A stretch of 64,000 nt of DNA. It comes from Aldrovandia affinis. Lineage: Eukaryota; Chordata; Actinopteri; Notacanthiformes; Halosauridae. The translations under genes were made by a program, and so were the position numbers. Under the pieces are notes generated by a model that saw only the letters and a list, made by a program, of their open reading frames with translations, did no database searches and was not told where the DNA came from. Shown here piece by piece: positions 29,949 through 40,046 of the stretch (position 1 is its first letter; each line of letters begins with the position of its first letter). The stretch lies in contig JAINUG010000047.1 of assembly GCA_029706075.1 (NCBI GenBank), forward strand, positions 2,984,675 to 3,048,674. The letters run 5' to 3'.

Positions 29949-32900
29949 CGCCCTGTGCGTTAAGGGTGTGTGGCTCAGCAGTCCACATGAAAAAATAACA
30001 GAAAAAGTACCAAGTGCATCAGAGGCCTACGGAAAAATCGAATGCACATTTTGGAGTTGTGTGAAATAAAAGCCGATTAGCTTGACTGTGGGAACGATTT
30101 TGTTTGTCAGCTAATTTGCTAATCCTGGACAGTAGCAGAAGGCACCCATGGACTGACTGTAAACCACTCACTTACCGTAACTAATGTAATGTAATCAATG
30201 GTCCAGTGGAGGCCCAGCAGGATTAAATCTTGTTGGAAATCTAGGCCAAAGGGACTTGAGTGGTCAGGGAGGACTGCACTAGCTAGGTTCAGGCTTAAAT
30301 CCAAGACATTCTTTGCCTCTTGTTGGAACTGGGCGGTCATTGTTTAATGCTATAATTACAAATAAAACGCAAAAATAACACTTATTTCCTAACATATTAA
30401 AGACAATTCATACTACAAAGATACTTCTACACTGTCTTACAAATGCAGCATACAAAGACAGACATTGTGTGTTAAGGGGGAAAATTGTGGTTTTAAATTT
30501 GAGTGCTACCTGTTTAGCACTGTTTGTGAAGGCCCTGTTATATGGATCTACATATTCTGTGCTATAGTTATATTCCTCCTGGCTTAAAGAGCTCAAAAAA
30601 TTGAGGGCTTCGGGAATTTCATCCTTAGCCAACCCAAAACCCCCTAAATTCAGGTTTAATTGTAAAAGCCTGGCTGGCTTACAAATGGGGCACTACCAGC
30701 TTACGTGCAAACTATTCCAATGTGTTGGGTACACCTGCAACACATTGTTTCACAAGCGAAGGACCGACAGAAACAGGGCTGGGGATCCTGGATGTCCATC
30801 TCACACCTAGCATTAAAGAATGGAAAATCCCCTTCACCTGGTGCAGTCATCCCCCTGCTCCATACCGACAGGAAGTTTACACAAGACTACAGATTTTCTT
30901 TTTCTCTTCAAAGTGTCCAGGAAGGGAGACCTCTGCTATTTGACTGTGCAAACTGGACCTAAACCAAACCCACCCTTTTAGCATAGCCTTGTTGTTTTAC
31001 AATTCCTAAAAAGGTGTGATATAAGGGGTGTTGTTTCAATACCATGTTTAAAAATACACTGCAGTACACATTCTTATGTCAGAATACTCAAGATATGCAA
31101 GCACTTTAACGCTATTGATGCCGGCACCAATATCATTAAGAATGTTCTGTGTTTCGGACCTTCACACAGAGAGGCCTGAGACTTTGTTCTTAGTCTGCAG
31201 TGCTTTGATGTTTTGAGATTACTGGCTGGCAGTCAGCAAAGTGGATGTTACGGTATAAAAATGGCAGCCTGCAGCCAACAATCTCACCAATTGTTCTTGG
31301 TTCTGCACCCACATTCCCACAGCATTTTGGATTTTTTTTCATTTTGCTTCCTGTGATTCTGGACTGAAGGTTATTTATATCCCAGATGTAATAAATTAAC
31401 TTTTGGTTAGTGGGGTTCTCCCTCTCTCTCCAGCTTTTGTATGTTATGTTCCAGGACAGTCCAGTAAGACCTGCTAATTGTTTGGTAAACTTGCAGACCA
31501 TCACAGTACTGAATTCATATTTGCTGCTCTAAAACTATGCAGTTACAGTAAACAAACTTGAGCTCCTCATATAAAAATCTCATTTTCCAGTGCAAGAAAA
31601 GCACAACTAAGAAAGGAGTGGAAGTGACTGAATTTGTGGAAGACGTTGAACTGTGGTGCCTACTCGGCTGGAAAAGCAAATTTACTGTTATTACTGGCCA
31701 TTACTTTTCCAGACTGTCAATAGAAAATACGGTTATTAAAATACACACCTCCAACATTAGATGGTGCTGTGTCTCTTTATGGAAAATATGTCCAAAACAC
31801 CATCATTGTGTATTAGACAGGAAGTGAATTTTGATTTCCGACATCAAAAAGAGTTTTAGAACACCCACATTTTTCCAGTTTTTACTGAAATTTAAGCAGT
31901 TCAAGTCCAGTGAATAGCCTGAAATGGCACAAAGGTAAGAGGTTTAAAAAAGTTTAGGTTACCAAAAACTGAAAAATAATGTACATTTCTGAGTTATAAA
32001 AAAAGGCCCTTTTCAGGGAACAAGTAATGGGTTAAGGTGGGTTAACAGTCACAATGCAAGTCACCGACTCTGGATCCAGCAAAAGAGCCCAAGACCACAC
32101 CATCATCACCATGTTTGACAGTTGGTGTCACACACTGAGGAACCATCCTTTCGCCTACTCAACAGCGTATAAAAACCCTGCGTGATGAACCCTGTTTTGA
32201 TTCATCGGTCCATTAGACCTTTTTCCAGTCTTCTGGCAGTGCTTCATGGCCCAGGCAAGCCTCTTTTTCTTATTTTGCCATCTTAGCAATGGCTTTCTTA
32301 CTGCCACTCGACCTGTCAAACCTGCAGCACGAATTCTTCTCTTCGCAGTTGAAACTGAGACTTCCTTACTTCGACCAGTGTTAAGCTGTGCTTGAAGCTG
32401 TTGTCCTGTGAGCTGCCTATCACGCAAGCTGTTGACTCTCAGAAACTTGTCTTCTGATTTTGTTGTGGCTTTGGGTCTGCCAGGCCTCTTCCTGTCAGAG
32501 TTTCCTCCAGTTCCCAAGTGCCTTTTGATGGTGTAGGAAACTACTCACTGCCAAAAAATTAACATTATTTTTACATTTTTGGTAACCTAAACTTTTTTTT
32601 AATTTGACCTCTGGCAGTTTACCGCAGTTTACCATTTCAAGTTATTCATTGGACTTGAACTGCTTAAATTTAAGTAAAAACTGGAAAATGGGGGTGTTCT
32701 AAATCTTTTGACGGGTAGTGTATGTAGCTTGATAAAGAAATTAGTTTTGCACAAAAGGTGCATGGACTGCTTAGACCCAGGGAGAGGTCATCATACAGAT
32801 CTGTGAATAATTAACCTCTCACAGTATCGAGGTACATCTCCATAACAACACAACTGGAACTGTAAACAAAACATTTCTCTTGAATGTCATTCAGTCAATG

Positions 32901-35900
32901 AGTCAGTCTTACCAAATCATTCTGAAATTTTAAATAAAAAGCCTGGGTTAAATAAAAAGTATTAGTAATTTGAATTATTTTCCTCATTCTCTTACTGGCT
33001 AGCCAAATTACAAAGAAGAGGTGCATTACATTTCACCTAGCTATTATTACAACAAATGTAGATAGCTAATCACTATGATATATAATTTGCTTAGTTGAAT
33101 GCAGTGAATGAATATACTGAAGACTGAATACTACTATTATAGCCAGCAACTCTTCTTTCAATATAGAAAGCACAAGGTAAACAAACGTTTTTGGTTGCCA
33201 TGCTTATGGCATCACATCTTAAAGGTTAACTCAACTGAGAGAAATAAACAAAATGGCCCAGGAGATTCGTCTGTGAATAGTTTGCTTCAAGCCCTGTAGC
33301 AGTTGGTTGTGGATTCTGAAGGTAGCACCAGGGTGTGAATTTTTACCTGCCACTGTTTGTGAGCAAAAACTCAACCACTACTCAATTAAGATGCGGCGTG
33401 ATACGATTACCTCACACATCTTCAGAGTCAGAGCTACCTATTAGAGGGATAGTAATCACCATTTTATGTTCACATATGCCACAAAATTTGTAAAAAGCAA
33501 GAGCAATCGTTGCTCTGTCTGAATTCTAAGCACATGTGTGAACACAAGAAACCCTCAGAGACAATACTCCACCTAGTCCACCGACAGACAGGAGATAATG
33601 TGGCCCGGGGTCTGGTTTCAGCTCTGAACAGAAGATGACTACAGTATCCCTCCCCTCCACGGCCACTGCACACCGTGAGTAATACAATTGATTAACCAGC
33701 CACTTACAGTGTGGTCCTCAAATTCTCAGATATGTCCCCTGAAGCAATATCAGATAATGTTCCCATCCCTGCATGGTTGGAAGACTGCCTTTGTGTTTTC
33801 AGTACTTTTCAGTGGTTATTTATATAATAACTCATTGATAATGCAAATACCTCAAATCTTATGACAACCCATTCATATACTTTTGTCACTTAAAATGGAA
33901 TTTTATTTGTATCCCCCAACAAACAAAAGAAAAGCACTGTGCACTGTATTTTTAACAAGGAGTAGGCCTACTTTTGAAAATGTGCATTACAAGACAGCTT
34001 AGAGGAAAATGAAAAAAGCCAAGTTGATTTGCAGACAGATTACAGTGAACCCCAATGTGTCAATATGTACAGATATACTGCACCAATTTGCCCTTCTTTT
34101 GGGGGGATGGTGATTGGGGGGGGGGGGTTCAGCATGGATCAGCTGGGACAGCCAAGCAGCTGATGGGCACGCTGGAAATAACAAATCGGGACTAATCCTG
34201 GCTGGCACAAGAGCAGAACCTAGGAGAGCCTCACCCCCTGTACCCCCACACAACCCTATTAGTCGTCAACATGCCCTACAGCAGCTGCCCCGGAGCATTT
34301 TACAGTCTTATGTTCATACATGATGTCTGAGAGAACAAATAACCAAACTGTCATCACAGTATCAAGACCCACAGGAACATTATGTTATGAATACAGTGAT
34401 TACCCAGGCACTCCACTGTTAGTAATTCCAATTCCACTATTTACCTTGATTCTACTGAGTCTGAATGGGTCTATCGGATCTATGTACATTTACATGGCGA
34501 CATAGTGCTGCTTCTGGTCGATGGTCGTTTTAGTTCTTTTACATCTGCTTTCAACAAATATAGCAATTATAACATAACATTTCATTCATTGTTTTCTATT
34601 CACATCATTATTTTGTCTTATGTGTTTATACATGCATAGTACATTTAAAAGATTATGTTCCAAAAAGTAAACATCCTTCTCTAGGACTGGGCTACTGGCA
34701 CAATGGAAATCCTGTCCTCCAGGTTACACGTGGAACAAATTTGTAGTTCCTAAATATGCCATGTGGAATTCTTCCACATTGCACAACCCCCACACCAATC
34801 CAAACAACTAGCCAACTGCCCTGCTGTCAACTCCAACACTGGACTTGGCCCAAGCTCTGGGTGAGGCAATGCAGGCAGTAATACAAACTGTAATCTGCAC
34901 TCTTACATAATGGCCACATTGGTTTGAATTAGACAAACTCCAACCCCATCCACTAATCACCGGTTAAAGCCCTTGTGTTTTTGACAGTACCTTTATTATA
35001 CATGGAGCATGATTATGCATTTTTAATCGTGGTTCAAGGGCCTTTAATCCAGCTCCTGTGTTTCACTTTCAGCCTGCATTAAATTTGCCTGGGGGGGAAC
35101 TCTCCCGTCTAAGTGAGGCACTGCAGGCATTCTCTCCCAACCAGAGGAAGCTCTGCCTGTGCAGAGAAGAATGTATGAATCAGGATGAAGAAGTACACCC
35201 TTTCCTGGACAAAAATAAATAAATGCACTGCAAATGCTCCAAGGTTACCTGATGCAAAGAATAAAAAAAATCAGTGGTAGCCACAACAATGCTAATCGAT
35301 ACAATTCTGATGAATGAGCAGCTTTTCTGGAGGAAAAGTTAACTTTTGAAATCTGCCCGAGAAATAATATGCCATTTTGTTGTTAAATTAACACTCATGG
35401 ACATGTAATGTGGGATGGATTACTTAATGCTGAGCAAGGTATTCGGTGCCAGTTTAAAGCTAATTGCTAATTACAATTGCAACTATCATTATTTATCAAA
35501 AACAGTGAAAACCATGATTACGAAAGCACAATGTGACATTGCTTAACTTGTATTATTGGGGTGGGACAACCAACACAATGGATGACGATAAGGATAATCT
35601 ATGTCAAAAGACTTGACTGAAATAAGGGCAGGATTAAAGCTACACACTGGCCTGTAACCACAGATCAAACAGAACATATCCGATACAAACTGCAGTTCCT
35701 GACAGATCAAAAGTTTAAATTCAACTTTAAGAAAACTCATGATTATTTGTGACACCCACAGAGAAATACTTTAAATAATATAGGTTAAATTAAATAAGTA
35801 ATTACAATGAATAGTAAGTAGTTGATTAATTTATCCATCACCTTGGTGTGAACTTTACAAAAAAATGTTTTTAGGAGGTGGGACACCAGCTTTCATTATT

Positions 35901-36182
35901 GCCCAGCTGCTCGCTCTCCTGGTCTGGCTGGTCGAGCATTTGGGAAAAAGAAAGTCAAATGTATATTTGCATTCACGTCTTCTGAAACAATATGACAATT
36001 GTATCACTGTTGAGGTATATTTTACTCTTAATAGGCTGTAGGCTAGCAATAATTGTGGCTCAGTAGGTAGAGCATGGCATTAACAACGCTTACGTTGTGG
36101 GTTCAATTCCCATTGGGACCACATGTACTGAAAAATGTATGCATTCACTACTTTAAGTCGCTTTGGATAAAAAAGCGTCTGC

Positions 36183-36223
<41 letters not shown>

Positions 36224-39200
36224 TACAAGGCAAGATAAATAATACTGTTGGTGATTTGACCTTTAAATGAGCCACTTAAAAATACAATTAATACAAAGTG
36301 AAAGTGTTTACCAAACACACAACAAGTAAACGGTCCTTCAGCCATAAAGGTTTTGCCTAGTACGTCCAAACGTTTGTCTTCTCTGGGTTTAAGCTACTCC
36401 CCCAAAACATTAAACTGGTCTTTTAACACCACAAATAACATGCAGATGGGCCACCTCCACCTGAAATATGGGAATTCTGATGGTCACACTACATCCCATC
36501 CACTGCAACTCAAAGGCATTGTTTGGAGGATCCTCTAAGAAACGTGGAGGGCTGTGTCAGCTGTGCTGGGATAACCACTGTTAGCGGAGGTGCCTGTGTG
36601 GCAGGAGCCAGTGACAGATGCTCTCCCTCCTGTCCGGGTGTGGTGGTATCACATACCACACGGCTGTCAGCAGACATCTGGTGGTCTCGGGTGGACCTCC
36701 GTGACGCTCTTTTCATCACAAAGGCACTTGTGTCTCACGGCTCATCGAAGAGCTGGGGATCCTATCTCCCTCCACGGATTGCTACGCAAAACCATGGCCT
36801 GCCCTGTTGTTCCAAGTGCCATCTGTGGTGCTTGCTCTAAGCAGTGAGGTCTTAGTTCTTTCCGGAGGGTGGCTTGAAAGCAGCAATGGTGTTCAACTGC
36901 AAACTTAGCATAAGAAAGCATCAACCTCAATATTTCTGGTATATGACAAAGGTTAATTACACCAGAATGTGGCTGTACGTCTCCTCTCATAAAATGTTGT
37001 TGAGCTACAACTGCTCTTCTGAACTGGAATCTCCACCTAGTTTTAGATACAGAATTCGGGATCTGTGTGAAGTGATGCCATGGAATTAAGCAACTGTATG
37101 AGTGCCAATACAACATGTAGCTAATGCTACAGTAAACTATATCTCAACCTAAGCATATTCCAGATAACAGTGATAAAAAATGCAAAAAGTAGGCTAATAA
37201 ATATGTGCAATATGTGCATTCAAAATTGAATTCAGAACATTAGCTTCCAGCACTGATATTATTGCAGTAATGAGCTGAATTCAACACACACTAACATATT
37301 TTATCCCAATGAGACCGAAGTTCTGTCTATGAAGGGTACACGTAGGGCCTCAGTCAGACTCGAGGGCATTACTCTCCCAGACTGAATATAGAACTTTGTA
37401 TGGAACCTCATGAATTGGGCCTTGTCTCCTTTAATGTGAGACCACTGGAGTTATGGAACTGAACATCAAACACACACAGAGCCACTGCCTCCTCAGTTCC
37501 CCTTCCTTTGGCTGCAGCTCAGTGTACACGTTTCAGGAAGTGGCCTCTGCCCTCCAGATCACATTTCTCTGAATGTAAAGCAACAGATGGCAGCTTTCTG
37601 GCTTTTTCAAAAACAAAAAAATGCAAAGGCACATGTGCTTGAATGTTTGGATAGTTATGTCACTTGTCTGTCCCCTCCCACCCCCGTTTCTGTCTCTCTC
37701 TATTTTATGTACAGTAGGAAAAGAGCTAAAAGCTATTTTGAGAGGCAATCCAAGAGCCGATCCTGGATCAGGTTTCCAATCATTACCATAACCCCAATTA
37801 TTATGTGAAAAGATTATCTGCTCAAGAATCAGTGCTGGGCAGAATCGAACTACACCTTATGATGCCAGGGCAGTAGATCTATCACCACAACCTTTCAGGT
37901 TTGATCTTTTTCAACATTAAATTAACTGACAAAAGAGGTCTTATAACAGATGAATTGGCCAATTAACATTGTCCGATTGTTTCACAAAGACAATCAAATG
38001 TGCATTTTTTCCCCTGTAACAAAACACCAGTCAGACATCAAAATAGAATCCCATCATATTGTAAACGGTGTAAATAAGTTCAGTAGTAATGAATGTTAGC
38101 TTAGCCACATCGTATGCTAAGTAAGCTTGGGGGTTGCCATTATTGTTGCCGTTAATTGTTATGTGTTCAGTCTCCCATAATTCCTTGTGTCATTGAGTGG
38201 ATTAGTGTTGTAACCACATATATGTTTCCTTTTGTAAGCATGACTGTGTTTGTACGTCTAAGAAGTGACCCCCGTGAGTTTCTCGTGTTCTTGGTTGTGC
38301 CCTGCGTCTATAAGCTTTATTGCAGTCAATCTGGTAGCGCAATCATGGAAAAGCATACTTTTGAAGTATGTTTCTTAGTAGGAGTCTTCCTTCAGCAGTT
38401 GCCGTTAAATACAGTATGTGTTGATTTACATCCATGCAACTTCGCCCCGTGTGCCCCACCTTCTGTCCCGTATTTGGATGATAGAAAGTTAGCAACCCTA
38501 ATCAAAACAGGCGTCAGAATTAGCATACTTGAATCGGACTAGCCTATATTTATTTACTTTCATTATATGTATACACAAACCATAATTCATTATGCTACTG
38601 GCTACTTCTGGGGTCAGATAAGGTGAAGTGAAGTTCTTACCCGAGGTGAATGTGTGCCCATAGTGAATTACAAATGAAGCTTAAATTTGTTTACAGAAAA
38701 ACGTATAATGTAGAAACAGCTCGGACAATATTTGTCTAATATTTTGAAAAAGGCTATATCACATGATGTATTTACATTTTAAACCACATACACTACTGTG
38801 CATATAAAGGTTATAGAATGCCTCAGTATTAAGTGATTGGCCCGATGTTAAATTAGATGTAGGCGATTGGTTACGTGTAAATGTCAAGGAAAACTACTGG
38901 ATTGCATATTTTAACAACGTAACTGGTACTGATATTATCTTATACCAATTGAAAGACAAACTTCCAATGACGAGTGAGTAAGTAACAGAAAAAGATTGCC
39001 ATTAAAAATGCTAAGTAAACATTTAGGTACATAATTGGACTCAAAATAACAAAGTTACCCATATGCTGTCTTTTGTTTTTGACTGTCTCTTCTCTGGAAG
39101 AGGATTCGTTTCTTTGTTACCCAGGTGATGGCGGGAGAGAAGCAAACGAGTGATGAAAACATCACTCGCTGCACTGGCTTTGTCTTACCTCGTGCAGGCG

Positions 39201-40046
39201 CTTCTTGGCTCTCTGGAGCGCGTCCTCGTATCCCTTTTGTCTTAGCTCGCTCAAACTCTGGTAGTACTCCTCCGGGTCGTCGCTCTCGGTGAATAGTACT
39301 TGGGAAAGAATCTTCCATCCGCAAGTGTCCAGTGCGTGACTTAGGTAGACCTGTAGCTGGTAGCAAAGTGTATCCATCTCCGTTTGAGTCACCTCCGGAG
39401 GTCCAAACAACACCGTCCACATCCCCGAGGGCTCCTCTGGGAGAGGAGGCAAGCATGGTTCCAGGTCCGAATTTACGGAGCACATCTGAAGATGAATTAC
39501 TCTCAAGTCCTGGAAGGAGAAAAGTCCAGCCCAGCTACAGTCCTCTCTGGAGTTGTGCTCAAAGTCTTCGGAATCTGAGTTTTCGCCTAGTTCTGCGGCG
39601 TTGTGCTCACCTTTTATTAGATCCAAAATCTCAATGTCCATCACTCTGGTGGGGCTTTTGACCCTTGATCCCGCAACCTTACTGACACTTTTAACTGAAC
39701 TCGAGACCCCTGCTGCGGTTCCTCGCGTGTGACTTTTTTCGTCGCGTTGTCGACCTTTGGTCCTGTTTTGACTGCCACCATCATCCTTTTCTTTTACGGA
39801 ACTTTTTAAACTTTTGTGTTTACCCTCTGTCGCTCCGACCCCAGCCGCTGATGTGCCCTCTGCTCCAGGGTCCATGGCAACGCTCCGTCTCTGCACGGTT
39901 CTGTTGTGACATGTGATCGCAAACTTCCCTTCCACCTCATTCCAAGCCACAATAAAAACGAATTTGTGCCTTTCCTTTTCCTCAAAAACATTTGGTCGAA
40001 CGGCAACCCATCCCAACTCCAAGTTATCTTCCATTGTGAAGGACAT
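285..40046 (-). CDS. jmy: JMY, junction-mediating and regulatory protein; 5' part of gene (coding exons 1-7)
   Basis: Span of seven coding exons: 40046-39189, 21609-21436, 9484-9334, 4442-4273, 3966-3801, 2098-1923, 362-285. All introns are GT-AG and all phases match, giving 591 codons. JMY is a p300/p53 cofactor that nucleates actin through C-terminal tandem WH2 motifs plus an Arp2/3-binding tail and shuttles between nucleus and cytoplasm; that part lies left of the window. Seen here are the conserved N-terminal region ([34 protein letters not shown]) and the long helical, coiled-coil middle ([45 protein letters not shown]). The related WHAMM shares this architecture, but local residues ([13 protein letters not shown]) and the neighbouring BHMT gene favour JMY. 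Introns 1 and 2 (17.6 and 12 kb) hold most of the repeats. Confidence 0.93.
1108..1191. repeat. (CA)n microsatellite
   Basis: About 80 bp of uninterrupted then slightly interrupted CA dinucleotides in JMY intron 6. Apparent reading frames over it are low-complexity artefacts. Confidence 0.98.
1354..1500 (+). mobile_element. tRNA-derived SINE with L2-type tail, copy 1
   Basis: The tRNA-like head has an A box (TGGCTCAGTTGGTAGAGCA) and B box (GGGTTCAATTCCC), followed by a body and the tail GTCGCTTTGGATAAAAGCG, TCTGCTAAATG. The tail can fold as CGCTTT/AAAGCG around a GGATA loop. Three more copies lie at 10143, 27900 (minus) and 36053. Confidence 0.9.
1923..2098 (-). CDS. jmy: JMY coding exon 6 (residues 507-565)
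   Basis: 176 bp; the donor is AAG|GTACAG. Encodes [14 protein letters not shown], a divergent acidic stretch, then [14 protein letters not shown] and YLRNKK. In the gene's sense the acceptor (GTACAG|AG) directly follows a TG/TCTG repeat and three TGTGCATC units rather than a pyrimidine tract. That is unusual and could weaken recognition. Skipping this exon would shift the frame, since 176 is not a multiple of 3. Confidence 0.93.
2102..2192. repeat. Compound CA/CAGA microsatellite abutting a JMY acceptor
   Basis: Three ACAGATGC units, then CAGA and ACAGAC units, then ~(CA)16. In JMY sense it reads (TG)n-TCTG-TGTGCATC x3 and ends at the exon 6 acceptor CAG. Confidence 0.95.
3801..3966 (-). CDS. 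jmy: JMY coding exon 5 (residues 452-506)
   Basis: 166 bp; acceptor CTGTCTCAAAG, donor ACAG|GTGAGTG, phase 1 out. Encodes [20 protein letters not shown], then [20 protein letters not shown] and [13 protein letters not shown]. Strong heptad periodicity fits the central coiled coil. Confidence 0.95.
4273..4442 (-). CDS. jmy: JMY coding exon 4 (residues 395-451)
   Basis: 170 bp; acceptor CTCTCCCCAG, donor GAG|GTAGCC. Encodes [19 protein letters not shown] and [20 protein letters not shown], ending HTLREE. This is core coiled-coil sequence, with [10 protein letters not shown] near-identical across JMY proteins. The intron to exon 5 is only 306 bp, the shortest in the gene. Confidence 0.95.
4604..5809 (-). 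mobile_element. Tc1-like DNA transposon in JMY intron 3, inactive
   Basis: About 1.2 kb flanked by TA, with imperfect terminal inverted repeats (CACTGCCCATCCAAAAA left; CAGGCAGTG right end). The transposase lies on the minus strand, with the C-terminal catalytic block [12 protein letters not shown] near 4,840 and helix-turn-helix remnants near 5,140-5,650. Frameshifts and stops break it. A CA repeat (4,580-4,601) abuts its left end. Confidence 0.85.
5862..5904. repeat. (CA)n microsatellite
   Basis: Perfect CA run just outside the right end of the Tc1-like element in JMY intron 3. Confidence 0.97.
5905..8741. other. JMY intron 3 interior, no gene seen
   Basis: No exon-like ORF with splice sites. 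The part 7,020-8,145 is less AT-rich, has TTTATTTATT near its start and a strong nested hairpin near its end, and looks like a single inserted repeat of unknown class. The ~130-residue open frame near 7,421-7,819 (+) resembles no family I know. Confidence 0.5.
7981..8073. repeat. Triply nested inverted repeat (possible cruciform/RNA hairpin)
   Basis: Three concentric perfect arm pairs: GGCCTTTGGAGC (7981-7992) with 8062-8073; TTCCGGG (7997-8003) with 8046-8052; CACTCTCACA (8012-8021) with 8025-8034 around a 3-nt CCC loop. No gene is associated; function unknown. Confidence 0.85.
8742..9289. mobile_element. Non-autonomous hAT-type MITE
   Basis: Ends CAGTGGTTCTCAAACTCGGT and its inverse, with ~50-bp matching termini (both contain the TGGGGACC and ACCAGCAT segments in inverted order). 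The flanking 8 bp, CACTAGGG and CACTAGAC, agree at six positions, consistent with an aged hAT target duplication. It sits 45 bp from JMY exon 3. Confidence 0.85.
9334..9484 (-). CDS. jmy: JMY coding exon 3 (residues 345-394)
   Basis: 151 bp; acceptor TGTCCCTCAG, donor AAAG|GTAAGCC, leaving phase 1. Encodes [12 protein letters not shown], then [19 protein letters not shown] and [14 protein letters not shown]. This is the JMY segment in which Leu-Gly-Pro-Arg-Arg and the (V/I)QD(L/F)TVKYFEIT block are invariant. The split codon joins exon 4 as Val. Confidence 0.94.
10143..10291 (+). mobile_element. tRNA-derived SINE, copy 2
   Basis: Same head (A box TGGCTCAGTAGGTAGAGCA) and tail as copy 1. One arm of the tail hairpin is mutated (GGATAAATGCG). 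Confidence 0.88.
10300..17829. other. JMY intron 2 interior, no gene or clear repeat seen
   Basis: 7.5 kb of AT-rich sequence with short open frames only, none with a recognisable domain. There is a T20-G8 run at ~15,395-15,421. Repeats too old to see by eye are likely. Confidence 0.5.
17831..17870. repeat. (TA)n microsatellite
   Basis: About 20 TA units, directly followed by a Tc1 transposase fragment. Confidence 0.97.
17871..18020 (+). pseudogene. Tc1-like transposase fragment
   Basis: Open frame ...[19 protein letters not shown] then [10 protein letters not shown], resembling the second helix-turn-helix region of Tc1-like transposases (RxxRxNRRAT). It ends at a stop and no inverted ends are seen. 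Too short for more than a family-level call. Confidence 0.6.
18021..21090. other. JMY intron 2, no gene seen
   Basis: AT-rich with scattered short frames. A 38-bp segment is duplicated at 59-bp spacing (20,799-20,836 and 20,858-20,895). Right after it, 20,896-20,940 carries a degraded minus-strand piece of the fish repeat described at 51,752. Confidence 0.5.
21091..21275 (-). mobile_element. CR1-like LINE 3' fragment
   Basis: The minus-strand frame contains [14 protein letters not shown], the C-terminal motif of CR1 reverse transcriptases, matching the larger fragment at 21,965-23,030. It is severely 5'-truncated and followed by an (AAT)n run. Confidence 0.75.
21276..21319. repeat. (AAT)n microsatellite
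   Basis: About 14 AAT units at the end of the CR1 fragment, ~115 bp from JMY exon 2. Confidence 0.97.
21436..21609 (-). CDS. jmy: JMY coding exon 2 (residues 287-344)
   Basis: 174 bp, phase 0 at both ends. The acceptor is CCACCTCACAG and the donor AAG|GTGAGAG. It encodes [19 protein letters not shown] and then the highly conserved [20 protein letters not shown], ending RKQQIK. This begins the helical region that in JMY/WHAMM forms the coiled coil. Confidence 0.95.
21965..23030 (-). mobile_element. CR1-like LINE, 5'-truncated reverse transcriptase
   Basis: The minus strand encodes pieces of a CR1-type RT in order: [61 protein letters not shown], then [20 protein letters not shown]. Stops and frame breaks make it dead. 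The 3' end reads GTTCTTATGTTCTTATGT, a short repeat tail. Confidence 0.85.
23240..23430 (-). mobile_element. tRNA-derived SINE (second family)
   Basis: Minus-strand head GGGGCTAGCGGATAGCG with B box GGTTCGAAACC, a spacer, and a tail containing GATTGGGAGAAAAA. The tail is shared with the SINE at 56,790-57,198, whose head differs. Confidence 0.7.
23431..24763. other. JMY intron 1 segment, no gene seen
   Basis: No recognised repeat or exon; short frames only. Confidence 0.45.
24764..25300 (+). mobile_element. hAT element 5' part with BED zinc-finger remnant
   Basis: Begins CTAGGGGTGTAACGGTACA, a hAT-type terminus. Downstream (25,029-25,131, +) the frame reads [19 protein letters not shown] then ITHLRRM and stop: a BED-type finger (C-x2-C ... 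H) that ends where the second His is expected. No right end is found. Confidence 0.65.
25315..26875. mobile_element. Non-autonomous hAT element with long internal inverted arms
   Basis: Termini CAGTGGCGGGCCGT and its inverse (ACGGCCCACCACTG), flanked by a perfect 8-bp target duplication GTTGAAAG (25,307-25,314 and 26,876-26,883). Inside are two nearly identical inverted arms, 26,307-26,456 and 26,672-26,822, separated by 215 bp. No transposase seen. A small nested MITE occupies 25,364-25,519. Confidence 0.92.
25364..25519. mobile_element. Small hAT-like MITE nested in the larger hAT element
   Basis: Ends CAATGGCGTAGCG and CGCTACGCCTATG; flanking 8-mers GCTCTGCC and GCTCCGTC agree at six positions. 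Same family as 62,477-62,826, with which it shares GCTGAGACCAG and GGTTTCAT segments. Confidence 0.75.
27900..28037 (-). mobile_element. tRNA-derived SINE, copy 3 (minus)
   Basis: Minus strand: A box TGGCTCAGTTGGTAGGTGC, B box GGGTTCAATCCCC, then the common body. The tail lost the second hairpin arm (GTCGCTTTGGATAAATGGC). Confidence 0.87.
28193..28560. mobile_element. Probable hAT element 5' end
   Basis: Starts TAGGGGTGTGACGGTATACC with an immediate partial repeat (GGTATGACGGTATACC), typical of fish hAT termini. The other end is not identified, so the boundary is a guess. Confidence 0.4.
28561..31830. other. JMY intron 1 segment, no gene seen
   Basis: Contains a (TG)n run at ~29,908-29,938 and otherwise only short frames without recognisable domains. 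Confidence 0.45.
31832..32720 (-). mobile_element. Tc1-like transposon with internal deletion
   Basis: Long (~80 bp or more) terminal inverted repeats: TTTAGAACACCC and CAGTTCAAGTCC recur inverted at both ends, and the right end is followed by TA. The minus-strand transposase N-terminus is present ([38 protein letters not shown]), but the catalytic half is missing. Confidence 0.85.
32723..36050. other. JMY intron 1 segment, no gene seen
   Basis: AT-rich. A G-run cluster sits at 34,100-34,130. No exon or repeat that I can name. Confidence 0.45.
36053..36192 (+). mobile_element. tRNA-derived SINE, copy 4
   Basis: A box TGGCTCAGTAGGTAGAGCA, B box GGGTTCAATTCCC, tail GTCGCTTTGGATAAAAAAGC with two extra A; runs into a (TA)n repeat. 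Confidence 0.9.
36187..36220. repeat. (TA)n microsatellite at SINE end
   Basis: About 17 TA units forming the simple tail of SINE copy 4. Confidence 0.95.
36225..39188. other. JMY intron 1 proximal segment, no gene seen
   Basis: Frames at 36,523-37,116 (both strands) and 38,156-38,542 (+, 128 codons) have no recognisable domain and no splice context. The tRNA-like minus-strand stretch at ~37,835-37,900 (GTAGTTCGATTCTG) may be an old SINE head. Confidence 0.4.
39189..40046 (-). CDS. jmy: JMY coding exon 1 (residues 1-286)
   Basis: Starts at ATG 40046 ([10 protein letters not shown]), matching the family N-terminus. An in-frame ATG eight codons upstream (40070) gives an extension not expected in JMY, so I prefer 40046. 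The first ~55 residues are the conserved WHAMM/JMY N-terminal block. Residues ~60-150 are a low-complexity Ser/Lys/Gly-rich linker ([17 protein letters not shown]), and an acidic stretch ([12 protein letters not shown]) precedes the helical part. The exon ends KKRLHE with donor GAG|GTAAGAC, phase 0, the position where JMY continues with L-(I/L)-(E/D)-KH. Confidence 0.93.

Noticed and set aside
38156-38542. 128-codon plus-strand frame as a gene
   Set aside because: No domain, no splice context, antisense to JMY intron 1; the surrounding sequence looks repeat-like.
285-40046. WHAMM instead of JMY
   Set aside because: Shared architecture, but [19 protein letters not shown] and the BHMT neighbour fit JMY better.
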